From: JACCTH01 sp035253825
GTDB lineage: Bacteria > Actinomycetota > Acidimicrobiia > Spongiisociales > ZC4RG35
DNA length: 64,000 nt
NCBI GenBank assembly: GCA_035253825.1
Contig: DATFBM010000010.1
Location: 1-64,000 of the forward strand
Direction of reading: 5' to 3'
Part shown: positions 8,560 through 16,989 of the stretch, one piece after another
Layout: every line of letters begins with the position of its first letter
Numbering within the stretch: the stretch's first letter is position 1
Notes under the pieces: generated by a model
Told to the model about the DNA's origin: nothing
What the model saw: the letters and a program-made list of their open reading frames with translations, nothing else
Databases searched by the model: none
Position numbers and translations under genes: made by a program

Positions 8560-10707
8560 ATGACCGACAATGATCGAGCTGTGATCACCGCCCCTGAGAA
8601 GGCCCCGACGCCTCTGGTGACCCGCTCGTCATGGGCATTGCCGGTTTGCTTCGGATTTGCCGGTTTCCTGGCGGCCTTCCTCCTCTTCACCATCGAACCG
8701 TTGGCGGCCAAGTCGCTTCTTCCCACTCTCGGCGGTTCCGCCGCGGTCTGGAACACGGCCATGGCCTTCTTTCAGATCGTGCTCCTGCTCGGCTACCTCG
8801 CCGCCCATATCATCAACACCTGGATCAGGGGCCGGGCTCGGGTCTGGGTGCAGCTGGCGGTCCTGGTGGCGCCGACCTTCTTGCTTCCGTTCGTTTTCCC
8901 CTCGGGAGCCCCCAGTGATTCACCGGTGGCCTGGGAGCTTTCCGCCTTGTCGCTGGCGGTCGGTGCTCCCTTCTTCGCCCTCGCCAACTTCAGTCCCTCT
9001 CTTCAGCGGTGGTTCTCGTGGACCGAGCACCCGCGGGCTCACGATCCCTTCTTCCTCTATGCAGCGAGCAATGTCGGCAGCTTCGTGGGACTCCTCGCCT
9101 ACCCGTTGGTTATCGAACCGAACCTCGGCCTCATCACTCAGTCGAACACGTTCCGCTGGCTCTACATCGTCTTGATCGTCTTCGCTGCCGCTCTCCTCAT
9201 CCGGGTCCGGCCGGTCGATCAATCTCCCGTCCAACGTGACATTCCCATCCCTTGGCAAAGGCGACTGCGATGGATTGGATGGGCCGCAGTCCCCTCGTTC
9301 GCACTGCTGGCGGTCACGAGACATATCGCCACCGATGTCGCCTCGTTCCCGTTGCTCTGGGTTATCCCGCTGGCTCTTTACCTGGCAACCTTCGTCTTGG
9401 CGTTCTCAAAACAGTCGGAGATGCTGGGTCGGATTGCTGCCCGCGCCTTTCCCCTATTGGCGGTGATCGCCTTGACCGCGGCCAGCGGAGTCTTGCCGAA
9501 CCTCTTCGTCGGGATCAGCCTGCCTCTCGTTGTGTTGCTGGCCTCGGGTCTGATGGCCCACGGCCGCCTCTACGCCGATCGACCTTCCGTCTCCGACCTG
9601 ACCGAGTTCTATCTCTGGACATCGGTCGGAGGAGCGGTGGGCGGGATGCTGGCCGCGTTCGTCGCCCCCGTGGCATTCAATTCGATCGCCGAGTATCCGC
9701 TTGCTTTGGTGGCTACAGCTCTCCTGCTTACCGGGCAGTTCGAATCACGCAGGCGAGCTCGATTGGTGCTCCTCACTTTGTTTGCGGTATTGCTTCTCGC
9801 GGCGGTTGCGTTCTCCGATGTCAATGCCGCCGCTCTCGCGATAGGAGGGGCGGGAGCGGTTGCTTTCCTCCTCGCTGGCCGCTCGGCATGGTTTGCCCCG
9901 TTACTGGGCCTGGCGCTGTTGGTCGCTCACGGGCAGAGCGATGGCCGGGTACTTGCTCGGGCGAGAACCTTCTACGGGGTGTATCGGGTGGTGGCGAGCG
10001 ACGAAGGCAACCATGTTCTGGTCTCCGGGACGACCATCCATGGTGCCCAGAGGTTCTCGCCCGTTCCGTCGACCAAGCCGATGGTCTATTACGTTCCGGA
10101 AGGGCCGACCGGTCAGCTCATGGATCGGTTCGGCGACGGAACCGAGATTGGTGTCATTGGGTTGGGAGTCGGATCGGTCGCCTCATATGTCCAATCGGAA
10201 CAGAGACTCACCTTTTTCGAGATAGATCCAGCGGTGCTCGATCTCGCAATGAACAGGAATCTTTTCACCTTCCTCGCCGAATCGGAGGGCGGCCTGGAAT
10301 TCGTCCTAGGCGATGGGCGCTTGATGCTCACGGAGGTCGATCGCCAATTTCAGCTACTCATCGTTGACGCCTTCAGTTCTGATGCGATTCCGGTTCATCT
10401 GCTCACCCTCGAGGCCATGAGGGCCTACCGTGAATCGACCTCATCAAGCGGCGTGGTGGCGTTCCATATTTCCAATAGGCATCTCGACCTGGAGCCGGTG
10501 ATCGGACGGCTTGCGGATGAATTAGATCTCAGTGCGGTCGCGTCGTCATATGTCCCCAGCGACTCGGACGGTGCTCCAACCCAGTACGTCGTCGTCGCCC
10601 GAGATCAATCGCAGCTCTCAGAACTTGGCGATGCTTGGAAGCCGGCTCGAATCGGAACCGACCTGTGGACCGACGAGTTCTCCAACCTGATTGGAATCCT
10701 GCGCTAG
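8560..10707 (+). CDS. Membrane protein fused to a spermidine synthase-like domain
   Basis: 715 residues. The first ~500 form about ten or more hydrophobic helices (FAGFLAAFLLFTIEPLAAKS is the first). The last ~200 form a Rossmann methyltransferase-type fold of the polyamine aminopropyltransferase family: VIGLGVGSVASY (about 531-542), EIDPAVLDLA (about 553) and the active-site-like DAFSSDAIP (about 603). Such fused proteins are common in bacteria and are annotated as spermidine synthases, but many have no shown activity. No speD is nearby. The ATG at 8560 is used; the frame is open further upstream but enters the divergent gene. Codon choice is less GC-biased than in neighbouring genes. Confidence 0.85.
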   Translation: MTDNDRAVITAPEKAPTPLVTRSSWALPVCFGFAGFLAAFLLFTIEPLAAKSLLPTLGGSAAVWNTAMAFFQIVLLLGYLAAHIINTWIRGRARVWVQLAVLVAPTFLLPFVFPSGAPSDSPVAWELSALSLAVGAPFFALANFSPSLQRWFSWTEHPRAHDPFFLYAASNVGSFVGLLAYPLVIEPNLGLITQSNTFRWLYIVLIVFAAALLIRVRPVDQSPVQRDIPIPWQRRLRWIGWAAVPSFALLAVTRHIATDVASFPLLWVIPLALYLATFVLAFSKQSEMLGRIAARAFPLLAVIALTAASGVLPNLFVGISLPLVVLLASGLMAHGRLYADRPSVSDLTEFYLWTSVGGAVGGMLAAFVAPVAFNSIAEYPLALVATALLLTGQFESRRRARLVLLTLFAVLLLAAVAFSDVNAAALAIGGAGAVAFLLAGRSAWFAPLLGLALLVAHGQSDGRVLARARTFYGVYRVVASDEGNHVLVSGTTIHGAQRFSPVPSTKPMVYYVPEGPTGQLMDRFGDGTEIGVIGLGVGSVASYVQSEQRLTFFEIDPAVLDLAMNRNLFTFLAESEGGLEFVLGDGRLMLTEVDRQFQLLIVDAFSSDAIPVHLLTLEAMRAYRESTSSSGVVAFHISNRHLDLEPVIGRLADELDLSAVASSYVPSDSDGAPTQYVVVARDQSQLSELGDAWKPARIGTDLWTDEFSNLIGILR

Positions 10708-10725
10708 GCAGCACTTCTAGTTCAG

Positions 10726-10809
10726 TGCGGGAGGTGGGATTCGAACCCACACGCCTGTTAAGGCAATGGTGTTTGAGACCATCCTGTAAACCGGTTCCAG
10801 CACTCCCGC
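10726..10809 (-). tRNA. tRNA-Leu, anticodon CAA
   Basis: The reverse strand folds as a class II tRNA of 84 bases. The acceptor arms are GCGGGAG and CTCCCGC with discriminator A, and the anticodon stem is ATGGT/ACCAT around loop CTCAAAC (anticodon CAA, reading UUG). There is a long variable arm and a T arm GTGGG-TTCGAAT-CCCAC. The CCA end is not encoded. It sits 20 bases after the stop of the LAGLIDADG-type gene on the same strand and 18 bases from the convergent spermidine-synthase-like gene. Confidence 0.95.
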
Positions 10810-10829
10810 GTGGAGTCCAATTGTATTCA

Positions 10830-11609
10830 TTAGCTCTTCGCACCGATGAAGGTGTCGAGGAAGGCAACGTCCCTTCGGCGAGCCACTGAGATATCGCGTG
10901 CCGTGGTTCGTGTCCAATGGACACCAAGTAGGTCGAGGGCATTTGTGAAGATCTCCCGGATGTCATTGGAGACGTTGGTAAACATGTACCTCGGGTATTG
11001 ATATCGCCTGGGACCGGAACGAAGCTGCCGGACCACGCCGTTGATGTGTCGGTTCCCGTCGGAATGCACCAGGCCGCGCAGAAGAGCCTTGGGGTGAGCG
11101 AGCACGATCTTTTCTTGCCAGTCAGCAAGGTTGATAGGCCGCTCGTGCTTGCGGCCCAGGCCGTGCTGCGGGAACAGGCACGGCCAGTGCTTCCAAAACG
11201 CGTACACCTCGATGCATCCCTGTCTGACCGTAAAGCCCACCTTGTCAACCCCGCGGACGCTCACAATCCGACTGGCGATTTCATCAATGATGCCGGCGTA
11301 CTTCTGATCGCAGGCAATTCGCAGGCGATATACCCCTCTCGCGTGGGAGCTCAGCCAGCCATCTCCTAGGTAGGCGCCGAGGAGGTAGGCATAGGCTTTC
11401 TCGTCTACCTCGCCACCGTCACAACGGAAGCACCTGCTCCGCTGATCCACCGATGCGTACTTCGTTCGTCCAGCGCTGTCAGCGGCCAGGCCGACCCTCC
11501 ACTCCCGAATCGTTCCCCTCGGAATCGCCAGCCGTCTCCCGACCTTGCAGTCGTTGACTCCGGCTCGGATCAACTCCACCGCTCTCCGGTACTCGCCTTC
11601 CGACCTCAT
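10830..11609 (-). CDS. LAGLIDADG-type endonuclease-like protein with N-terminal helix-turn-helix
   Basis: 259 residues. Residues ~5-38 look like a homeodomain-type HTH (CKVGRRLAIPRGTIREW), followed by a single CxxC (about 60-63). Two LAGLIDADG-like segments follow: AYLLGAYLGDG (about 73-83) and LLRGLVHSDG (about 173-182), each ending in the acidic residue that binds metal in homing endonucleases. It stands alone, not inside an intron or intein, and lies directly before a tRNA-Leu gene. Proteins of this HTH-LAGLIDADG layout are scattered in actinobacteria. They may be mobile nucleases or domesticated DNA-binding regulators, and nuclease activity is only inferred. The region is less GC-rich than its surroundings, consistent with acquisition. 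Confidence 0.7.
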   Translation of the reverse strand: MRSEGEYRRAVELIRAGVNDCKVGRRLAIPRGTIREWRVGLAADSAGRTKYASVDQRSRCFRCDGGEVDEKAYAYLLGAYLGDGWLSSHARGVYRLRIACDQKYAGIIDEIASRIVSVRGVDKVGFTVRQGCIEVYAFWKHWPCLFPQHGLGRKHERPINLADWQEKIVLAHPKALLRGLVHSDGNRHINGVVRQLRSGPRRYQYPRYMFTNVSNDIREIFTNALDLLGVHWTRTTARDISVARRRDVAFLDTFIGAKS

Positions 11610-11931
11610 TTCCTTCGAAGCTACGAGCAGCCTGAGACAGAAAGAGCATCCCCCCTCGCCGGCTCCGCCGGCACTCCCCCCTTCGGGGGGAGAAACGGGG
11701 TCGGTGTTTCCTCCTCAGCGAAGCGTTGGGGGGAGTTGGCGCCGCAGGGCAGCTTCCCACAAGCATCTCCCCGTCCCGAACTGCGTAGTCCGAGCGAGGG
11801 AGCTGGGAGTCACTAGCGCGATTAGCTCGACAAATCCATAGGTGACTAGACCCTATTACTATCGTTGTAATTCGCAACGGCCACTCGAGTCCCCATCCTT
11901 TGCCGCATCCCCCACTCCCCCACTCCCTGGC
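11610..11931. other. Gene-free gap with a mosaic repeat and an AT-rich patch
   Basis: This 322-base gap lies between trpA (stop at 11932) and the LAGLIDADG-type gene, both read leftward. It holds the GC-rich mosaic repeat (11650-11736). Then comes an AT-rich stretch around 11810-11880, which could hold a promoter for the leftward endonuclease-like gene, though no convincing -35/-10 pair was found. Near the trpA stop there is a pyrimidine-rich run with CCCCACTC-like copies. No coding frame in the gap looks real. Confidence 0.6.
11650..11736. repeat. GC-rich mosaic palindromic element, copy A
   Basis: Contains CCCCCCTC, a GCCGGC-TCC-GCCGGC hairpin, a perfect CTCCCCCC-TTC-GGGGGGAG hairpin, AGAAACGGGG, and then AGCGAAGCGTTGGGGGGAG. 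The last block is the reverse complement of the CTCCCCCCAACG-TCGCT block seen in copies B and C. It shares its building blocks with the elements at 18421 and 31198 but in a rearranged order. Confidence 0.75.
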
Positions 11932-12765
11932 TCAGGATGACGGGCGTTGACGGTGGCCGTTGCTTTTCTTCCCTTCCGTCATCGCCGTCTTGAACTGACC
12001 CACTAGATCGCGCAGCTTGGCGGCAGCGGCAGAGACGTCGGCTGACTCGAGAACCCGACGAACGATGGCTGTTCCCACGATTACTCCATCGGCCAAGCCG
12101 GTCAGGGCGGCCGCCTGTTCGGGAGTGGAGATGCCCACCCCAAAAACCAGGGGAACGTCGGTTAAGGCCCGGACCCGCTCGCTTAGGGCGCGGGCGTGGG
12201 GGCTCCCTTCGGCCCGTTCCCCGGTGACCCCCATGTCGGCCACGCCATATATAAAGGCCGGATCCACTGCTGCCACTCGCTCCATGCGTTCAGCGGGGGT
12301 GGTCGGAGAAATGAACTGGACGAGGCCGATGCCTTTTTCTTCGCAGGCGGCGCGGAGCGGCTCGCTCTCTTCGAAGGGGAGATCGGGAACGATGATCCCC
12401 GATCCTCCCGCCTCTGCCACATCAGCGGCATAGCGGGCCCACCCCCGCTGCATGACTGGGTTGGCGTAGGTCATCGCCAGGGCCGGCAACCCGGTCCTTT
12501 CCACCACCTGTCTCAGGATGTCGAGCGCCACCGCTCTGGTGGTTCCCGCCGCTAGCGCCGCTTTTCCCCCGGCCATGATCACCGGGCCATCCATCAATGG
12601 GTCGGAGTACGGCACCCCGACCTCGAAGGCGTCGGCTCCGCTCTCCGCCATGGCCGCAAAGAGCTCAACCGACGCCTCAGGACGGGGGAGGCCGGCGGTG
12701 AGAAAGGGAAGCAAGGCCGGACCGCCGGCGCCCAAGACCTGCCGAATGCGAGCCTGGCCGTTCAA
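11932..12765 (-). CDS. trpA: Tryptophan synthase alpha chain
   Basis: Converts indole-3-glycerol phosphate to indole and glyceraldehyde-3-phosphate, passing indole to TrpB. 277 residues in a TIM barrel. The catalytic acids are visible as Glu48 (FEVGVPYSDP) and Asp59, matching the Glu49/Asp60 pair of the E. coli enzyme. The phosphate-binding end contains VFGVGISTPEQA and ADGVIVGTAIV. The start is a TTG at 12765 that overlaps the trpB stop as TTGA. Last gene of the trpCFBA run. The extreme C-terminus is basic (KKSNGHRQRP). Confidence 0.96.
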   Translation of the reverse strand: MNGQARIRQVLGAGGPALLPFLTAGLPRPEASVELFAAMAESGADAFEVGVPYSDPLMDGPVIMAGGKAALAAGTTRAVALDILRQVVERTGLPALAMTYANPVMQRGWARYAADVAEAGGSGIIVPDLPFEESEPLRAACEEKGIGLVQFISPTTPAERMERVAAVDPAFIYGVADMGVTGERAEGSPHARALSERVRALTDVPLVFGVGISTPEQAAALTGLADGVIVGTAIVRRVLESADVSAAAAKLRDLVGQFKTAMTEGKKSNGHRQRPSS

Positions 12766-13937
12766 CTGGCGGCGGCGATGGTGGCGAGGTCCTTGTCGCC
12801 CCTTCCCGAGAGGCCGAGGAGGATCGTCTTTCCCTGGAGGCGCTCGGCATTGCGGGTGACCCAGGCCAGGGCGTGAGCCGATTCGAGGGCCGGGATGATG
12901 CCCTCGGTCCGGGAGAGGAGATCGACGGCGTCGAGTGCCTCCCGATCGGTGGCGGACTCATAGATCACCAGCCCGGCATCGGCCAAATAGGCGTGCTCGG
13001 GACCCACTCCCGGATAATCGAGCCCGGCCGAGATCGAATGCGCCTCCTGCACTTGGCCCTCGTCGTCCTGGAGCAACATGGTTCGGGTCCCGTGGAGGAC
13101 GCCCGGCCGCCCGGCAGTGATCGAAGCCCCGTGTCTTCCGGTCTCGATCCCTTCGCCGCCGGCCTCGATACCGACCAGTTCCACCTCGGTCTCGAGCAGT
13201 GGATAGAACAGCCCGATCGAATTCGACCCTCCTCCGACACAGGCGACAGCGACATCGGGCAAGTCCGCCAGCTGTTCGACACATTCCTCGCCGATCACCT
13301 TCTGGAACTCCCGCACCATCCAGGGGAAGGGGTGAGGTCCCACCACCGAGCCAATGATGTAATGGGTGCTCTCCACGGTTCGCACCCAGTCCCGCATCGC
13401 CTCCGAAACGGCGTCCTTGAGCGTTCCCGCCCCCGAACTGACCGGGACCACCTCAGTTCCGAGCAGCCGCATGCGTTGCACATTCAGTGCCTGGCGCTCG
13501 ATATCGACGACCCCCATGTAGACCGCGCACTCGAGGCCAAGGGCGGCGGCGGCCGTTGCGGCCGCGACCCCGTGCTGGCCAGCCCCGGTCTCGGCGATTA
13601 CCCGTGGTTTTCCCATCCGGTGGGCGAGCAGTGCCTGACCGACGGCGTTGTTGATCTTGTGGGCTCCGGTGTGGGCGAGATCCTCCCTCTTCATTAGGAC
13701 CCGAACGCCAAGCGTCTCTGAGAGCCGTCGGGCCTCCTGCAGTGGCGTGGGGCGTCCGACGAACTCGCTCAGCCAGCGCCGGAACTCGGTCTGGAACGCT
13801 TCGTCGTCCCAGGCGGCTTCAAACTCTTCTTCCAGTTCGGCCAGTGCCGGCATCAGCGTCTCGGGTGCGAAACGACCCCCGAAGTCGCCGAAGCGGCCCT
13901 GATCGTCTGGCCGGCTCAGCCGGCCACCCGAGGTCAT
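12762..13937 (-). CDS. trpB: Tryptophan synthase beta chain
   Basis: PLP enzyme that joins indole and serine to make tryptophan. 391 residues, normal length. The PLP lysine is Lys94 in GAHKINNAVG, the substrate loop is ETGAGQHGVA, and the phosphate-binding loop is GGGSNSIG. It starts with ATG 13937 overlapping the trpF stop (ATGA) and ends overlapping trpA by 4 bases, so all four trp genes here are translationally coupled. Confidence 0.97.
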   Translation of the reverse strand: MTSGGRLSRPDDQGRFGDFGGRFAPETLMPALAELEEEFEAAWDDEAFQTEFRRWLSEFVGRPTPLQEARRLSETLGVRVLMKREDLAHTGAHKINNAVGQALLAHRMGKPRVIAETGAGQHGVAAATAAAALGLECAVYMGVVDIERQALNVQRMRLLGTEVVPVSSGAGTLKDAVSEAMRDWVRTVESTHYIIGSVVGPHPFPWMVREFQKVIGEECVEQLADLPDVAVACVGGGSNSIGLFYPLLETEVELVGIEAGGEGIETGRHGASITAGRPGVLHGTRTMLLQDDEGQVQEAHSISAGLDYPGVGPEHAYLADAGLVIYESATDREALDAVDLLSRTEGIIPALESAHALAWVTRNAERLQGKTILLGLSGRGDKDLATIAAAS

Positions 13938-14530
13938 GACCTGCGGACGGCGTCGACGAAGGAACGAATCAGACCCGCGTCCTTGACTCCGGGTCGGGTC
14001 TCGACTCCCGACGAGACGTCGACCCCCCAGGGGCGGGCCGAGGCAATTACCTGGCTGACGTTGCCGGGAGTGAGACCTCCGGCGAGGACGAAGGCCCGGT
14101 CGCTCACCGGCAAGCTGGCCGGATCCACCATCCGCCCTCCGTTGCCATCTCCGGCTTTGGACTTGCTATCGAACAACGGGTACTGGTCCAAGGGAATGTG
14201 GGCGACGTCCTCGCCTGGGTCGACTGGCCGAAGAACTTCTAGCCCGACCTCGGTTGCGGCGGCCGCTGCCTCGGCGGCGTGGAGCCCGTAGGGCTGGACC
14301 CCGGTGGCTCCGGTGGCAAGGGCGGCGGCGATTAAGTCGGGAGGGTGAAGGTCCTTGGTGAGGATGAACGCCGCTCTTTCGCTGCGTCCGATAAGGGTGG
14401 CCGCCTGATCAATTGTGATAACCCGTGGTGAACTCTGAATCAGGACGAATCCGAGGGCATCGGCTCCGGCCACTTCGGCCGCCTCGACGTCCTCGGGGCG
14501 GGTGAGGCCGCAGATCTTGACCCAAGTCAA
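13934..14530 (-). CDS. trpF: Phosphoribosylanthranilate isomerase
   Basis: TIM-barrel enzyme of tryptophan synthesis, 198 residues. The N-terminus WVKICGLTRPEDV carries the catalytic Cys7. The C-terminal GVDVSSGVE segment carries the catalytic Asp and the phosphate contact. The start is TTG 14530, overlapping the trpC stop as TTGA. A free-standing trpF in a TrpC-F-B-A block differs from many actinobacteria, which use PriA for this step. Confidence 0.93.
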   Translation of the reverse strand: MTWVKICGLTRPEDVEAAEVAGADALGFVLIQSSPRVITIDQAATLIGRSERAAFILTKDLHPPDLIAAALATGATGVQPYGLHAAEAAAAATEVGLEVLRPVDPGEDVAHIPLDQYPLFDSKSKAGDGNGGRMVDPASLPVSDRAFVLAGGLTPGNVSQVIASARPWGVDVSSGVETRPGVKDAGLIRSFVDAVRRS

Positions 14531-15321
14531 ACCGAAAGCTCCCTAATCAAACGGGTGGGGTCATCGCTTTTGACCAGGGCCTCACCGACCAAGACGGCGT
14601 CGTAGCCAGCGGCTTTCATTCGCAACGCATCGGCGGCGGTGGAGATCCCCGACTCGGCGACTGTCAAAGGGGCCATCGCGAGCTCGGCCGCCATCGCTTC
14701 GGCCACGACCAGATCGACCTCGAAAGAACCCAGATCCCGGTTGTTGACTCCGACGATGCGGGCACCCAAGTCGAGGGCGATGCGGACTTCTTCCGAATTA
14801 TGAACCTCGACCAGTGCGTCGAGACCGGCGTGCTCGACGTCGTCGAGAAGACCGAGCATTTCGTTGGGAGTGATTGCAGCGGCGATGAGGAGGACGGCAG
14901 AGGCACCCATCGCCCGTGCCTCCCAAACCTGAAGCGACTCGAGTATGAAGTCCTTGCGCAGCACGGGAAGACCGGAAGCCTGCTGGGCGGCACCCAGATC
15001 GGCCGGATCTCCGTCGAAGAAGGCCGGCTCCGTGAGGACGGACAGGGCCACCGCTCCTCCCTCGGCGTAGCGGCTTGCCAGGGCGGGAACATCGAGGTCG
15101 ACCGCCAGGCGGCCCCGAGAGGGAGAGCGACGCTTGATCTCGGCAATCACTCCAAGGTGGGACAGGCCGGACAGGGCTTCGCGAAAGGAGGGGGGCGTGG
15201 GCATCGCCTCGGCCCGGGCCATCACTGCCGCCCGGCGGGCGCGAAGGTCAACCACTCGCTCTCGGGTGGCATCGAGGATGCGGTCGAGCACCGGCAGATA
15301 GTAGGTAGGCCAGTCCCCCAT
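14527..15321 (-). CDS. trpC: Indole-3-glycerol-phosphate synthase
   Basis: Ring-closing enzyme of tryptophan synthesis, 264 residues. Diagnostic segments are VIAEIKRRSPSRG (catalytic Lys and substrate loop), VLRKDFILE, GVNNRDLGSFEVD and TVAESGIS, in the correct order. ATG at 15321 lies 10 bases after the GH13 stop, so it may share that transcript. No leader peptide or Trp-codon attenuator is visible upstream. Confidence 0.96.
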   Translation of the reverse strand: MGDWPTYYLPVLDRILDATRERVVDLRARRAAVMARAEAMPTPPSFREALSGLSHLGVIAEIKRRSPSRGRLAVDLDVPALASRYAEGGAVALSVLTEPAFFDGDPADLGAAQQASGLPVLRKDFILESLQVWEARAMGASAVLLIAAAITPNEMLGLLDDVEHAGLDALVEVHNSEEVRIALDLGARIVGVNNRDLGSFEVDLVVAEAMAAELAMAPLTVAESGISTAADALRMKAAGYDAVLVGEALVKSDDPTRLIRELSV

Positions 15322-15331
15322 TCAACGGGCC

Positions 15332-16894
15332 TCACTTGACGACGATTGCCTCCCAAGGGGCGAGTGAAGACGAAAGGCGGGATCGGACGTTGTCGGTCGA
15401 GAGGACCAACGTTCCTTCCAGGGGATGAGTCGCCTCGGTGGGTGAAAGATTGGCAGCGACCGACATAGTCGGACCCGTGGAAGAGAACCTGCGAAAGACG
15501 AGGACCGAGGGGTCAGAAGGAACCACCTCGATCGCTCCTCGCGAGAGGCTTGGCTCCCGGCGACGGAGCTGGAGCAGCCGGCGGTAGAGCGAAAGCGTGC
15601 TGGCGGGATCCTCGAGCTGGCTCTCGACGTTGACGGTGGTGTGGTTGTCGTGGCATCGGAGCCAGGGCTGGCCGGTGCTGAATCCTGCCGCCGGACCCGA
15701 ACTCCACTGCATCGGGGTACGACATCCATCCCTTCCCAGACCGGGCATCCGGCGACCAAAGGGGTCGAGCTGCTTCTCGGCTGGCACCGCCAGCTCGACC
15801 ATTCCCAGCTCGTCGCCGTAATAGATGGTCGGCGTGCCCCGCAGAGTCAGGAGCAGGACCGCCATGGCCCGCGCCTGGTCGAGACCGCCCAGGCGAGTGG
15901 CGATTCGAACCTCGTCGTGGTTTCCCGCCACCCAGTTGGGCCATGCTCCATCGGGAAGGGCCCGCTCCATCCCGTCGATGATCGCCCGGATCTTGGGGGC
16001 GTCGACTCCGGCCATCAGGAGCGAGAAGTTGTACGTCTGGTGGAGTTCGTCGCCTTTTCCGAAATAGCTGGCCCACCGCTCCCAGTTCCACTCGTGGATC
16101 TCCCCCACCGTGTATCGGTCGTCGTATTCGTCGACGACCGTGCGCAGCTGCCTGAAGAGGGCATGGATGTCGGGATGCGGGCCGTCGTAGATGTGCTGGG
16201 TGGCGGCCCATTCGGGGTTGAACTTGAAGGAGGTGGGATCGATCACCTTGGCGGGTGGGTTGCTGCGGAGAAACGGATCCTTCATCGCCCGTGCGGCGAC
16301 ATCGATCCGAAACCCATCCACCCCCCGATCCATCCAAAAGCGGAGGACATCGAACATCGCTCGGCGGAGCTCGGGGTTGCGCCAGTTGAAGTCGGGCTGG
16401 GAGGCAAGAAACGAGTGGAGGTAGTACTGGTTGGTGGCGGGGTGGCGACTCCAGGCGGGCCCACCAAAGAATGAGGGCCAGTTGTTCGGCAGATCCTGGC
16501 CTTCGCCGTCGCGCCATACGTACCAGTCGCGCTTTCGGTTCGATTCATCGGCGGCGGACTCGAGGAACCAATCATGGCGGTCGCTCGAGTGGTTGATCAC
16601 ATAGTCGACGATGACCCGGAGACCGAGCCGGTGAGCCTCCGTCACGAGGTCGTCGAAATCGGCCAGGGTTCCGTACATCGGGTCGACGTCGCAATAGTCG
16701 GCGACGTCGTAGCCGAAGTCGTCTTGAGGGGATGGGTAATGGGGCGATAACCAGATGGCATCCACCCTCAGGGTGTTGGCGACGTAATCGAGCTTGCTCG
16801 TGATGCCCGGGAGATCACCGATACCGTCGCCGTTGGAATCGGCGAAGGACCGTGGATAGATCTGATAGATGACACCCTCTTCCCACCACAACAT
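15332..16894 (-). CDS. GH13 alpha-glucosidase / oligo-1,6-glucosidase-type enzyme
   Basis: About 520 residues of the alpha-amylase superfamily, starting directly with the family N-terminus WWEEGVIYQIYPRSF. Conserved regions are present in order: VIDYVINHSS, GFRIDVAAR (nucleophile Asp, about 197), VGEIHEW (acid/base Glu, about 262) and GNHDEVR (about 325). The C-terminal beta domain is short. It probably cleaves short alpha-glucosides or isomalto-oligosaccharides in the cytoplasm; the exact substrate cannot be read. The ATG at 16894 fits the domain start. An in-frame ATG at 16939 preceded by GGGTTGAG is an alternative. Only an 11-codon-scale gap separates it from trpC, with no obvious functional link. 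Confidence 0.9.
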   Translation of the reverse strand: MLWWEEGVIYQIYPRSFADSNGDGIGDLPGITSKLDYVANTLRVDAIWLSPHYPSPQDDFGYDVADYCDVDPMYGTLADFDDLVTEAHRLGLRVIVDYVINHSSDRHDWFLESAADESNRKRDWYVWRDGEGQDLPNNWPSFFGGPAWSRHPATNQYYLHSFLASQPDFNWRNPELRRAMFDVLRFWMDRGVDGFRIDVAARAMKDPFLRSNPPAKVIDPTSFKFNPEWAATQHIYDGPHPDIHALFRQLRTVVDEYDDRYTVGEIHEWNWERWASYFGKGDELHQTYNFSLLMAGVDAPKIRAIIDGMERALPDGAWPNWVAGNHDEVRIATRLGGLDQARAMAVLLLTLRGTPTIYYGDELGMVELAVPAEKQLDPFGRRMPGLGRDGCRTPMQWSSGPAAGFSTGQPWLRCHDNHTTVNVESQLEDPASTLSLYRRLLQLRRREPSLSRGAIEVVPSDPSVLVFRRFSSTGPTMSVAANLSPTEATHPLEGTLVLSTDNVRSRLSSSLAPWEAIVVK

Positions 16895-16989
16895 GGTCGA
16901 GGGAGAGTAGGGATGCCCGCCGCCCGATCTGAGGCGCATCTCAACCCGGCCCTGATCCTTGACGATTTAGGGTCTGACCGGCAGGAGCT

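Noticed and set aside
10635..10889. 84-codon plus-strand frame over the tRNA-Leu
   Set aside because: It crosses the tRNA gene on the opposite strand and shows no protein features.
11650..11736. CRISPR array
   Set aside because: The repeated C/G runs have no regular repeat-spacer spacing and no cas genes are nearby.
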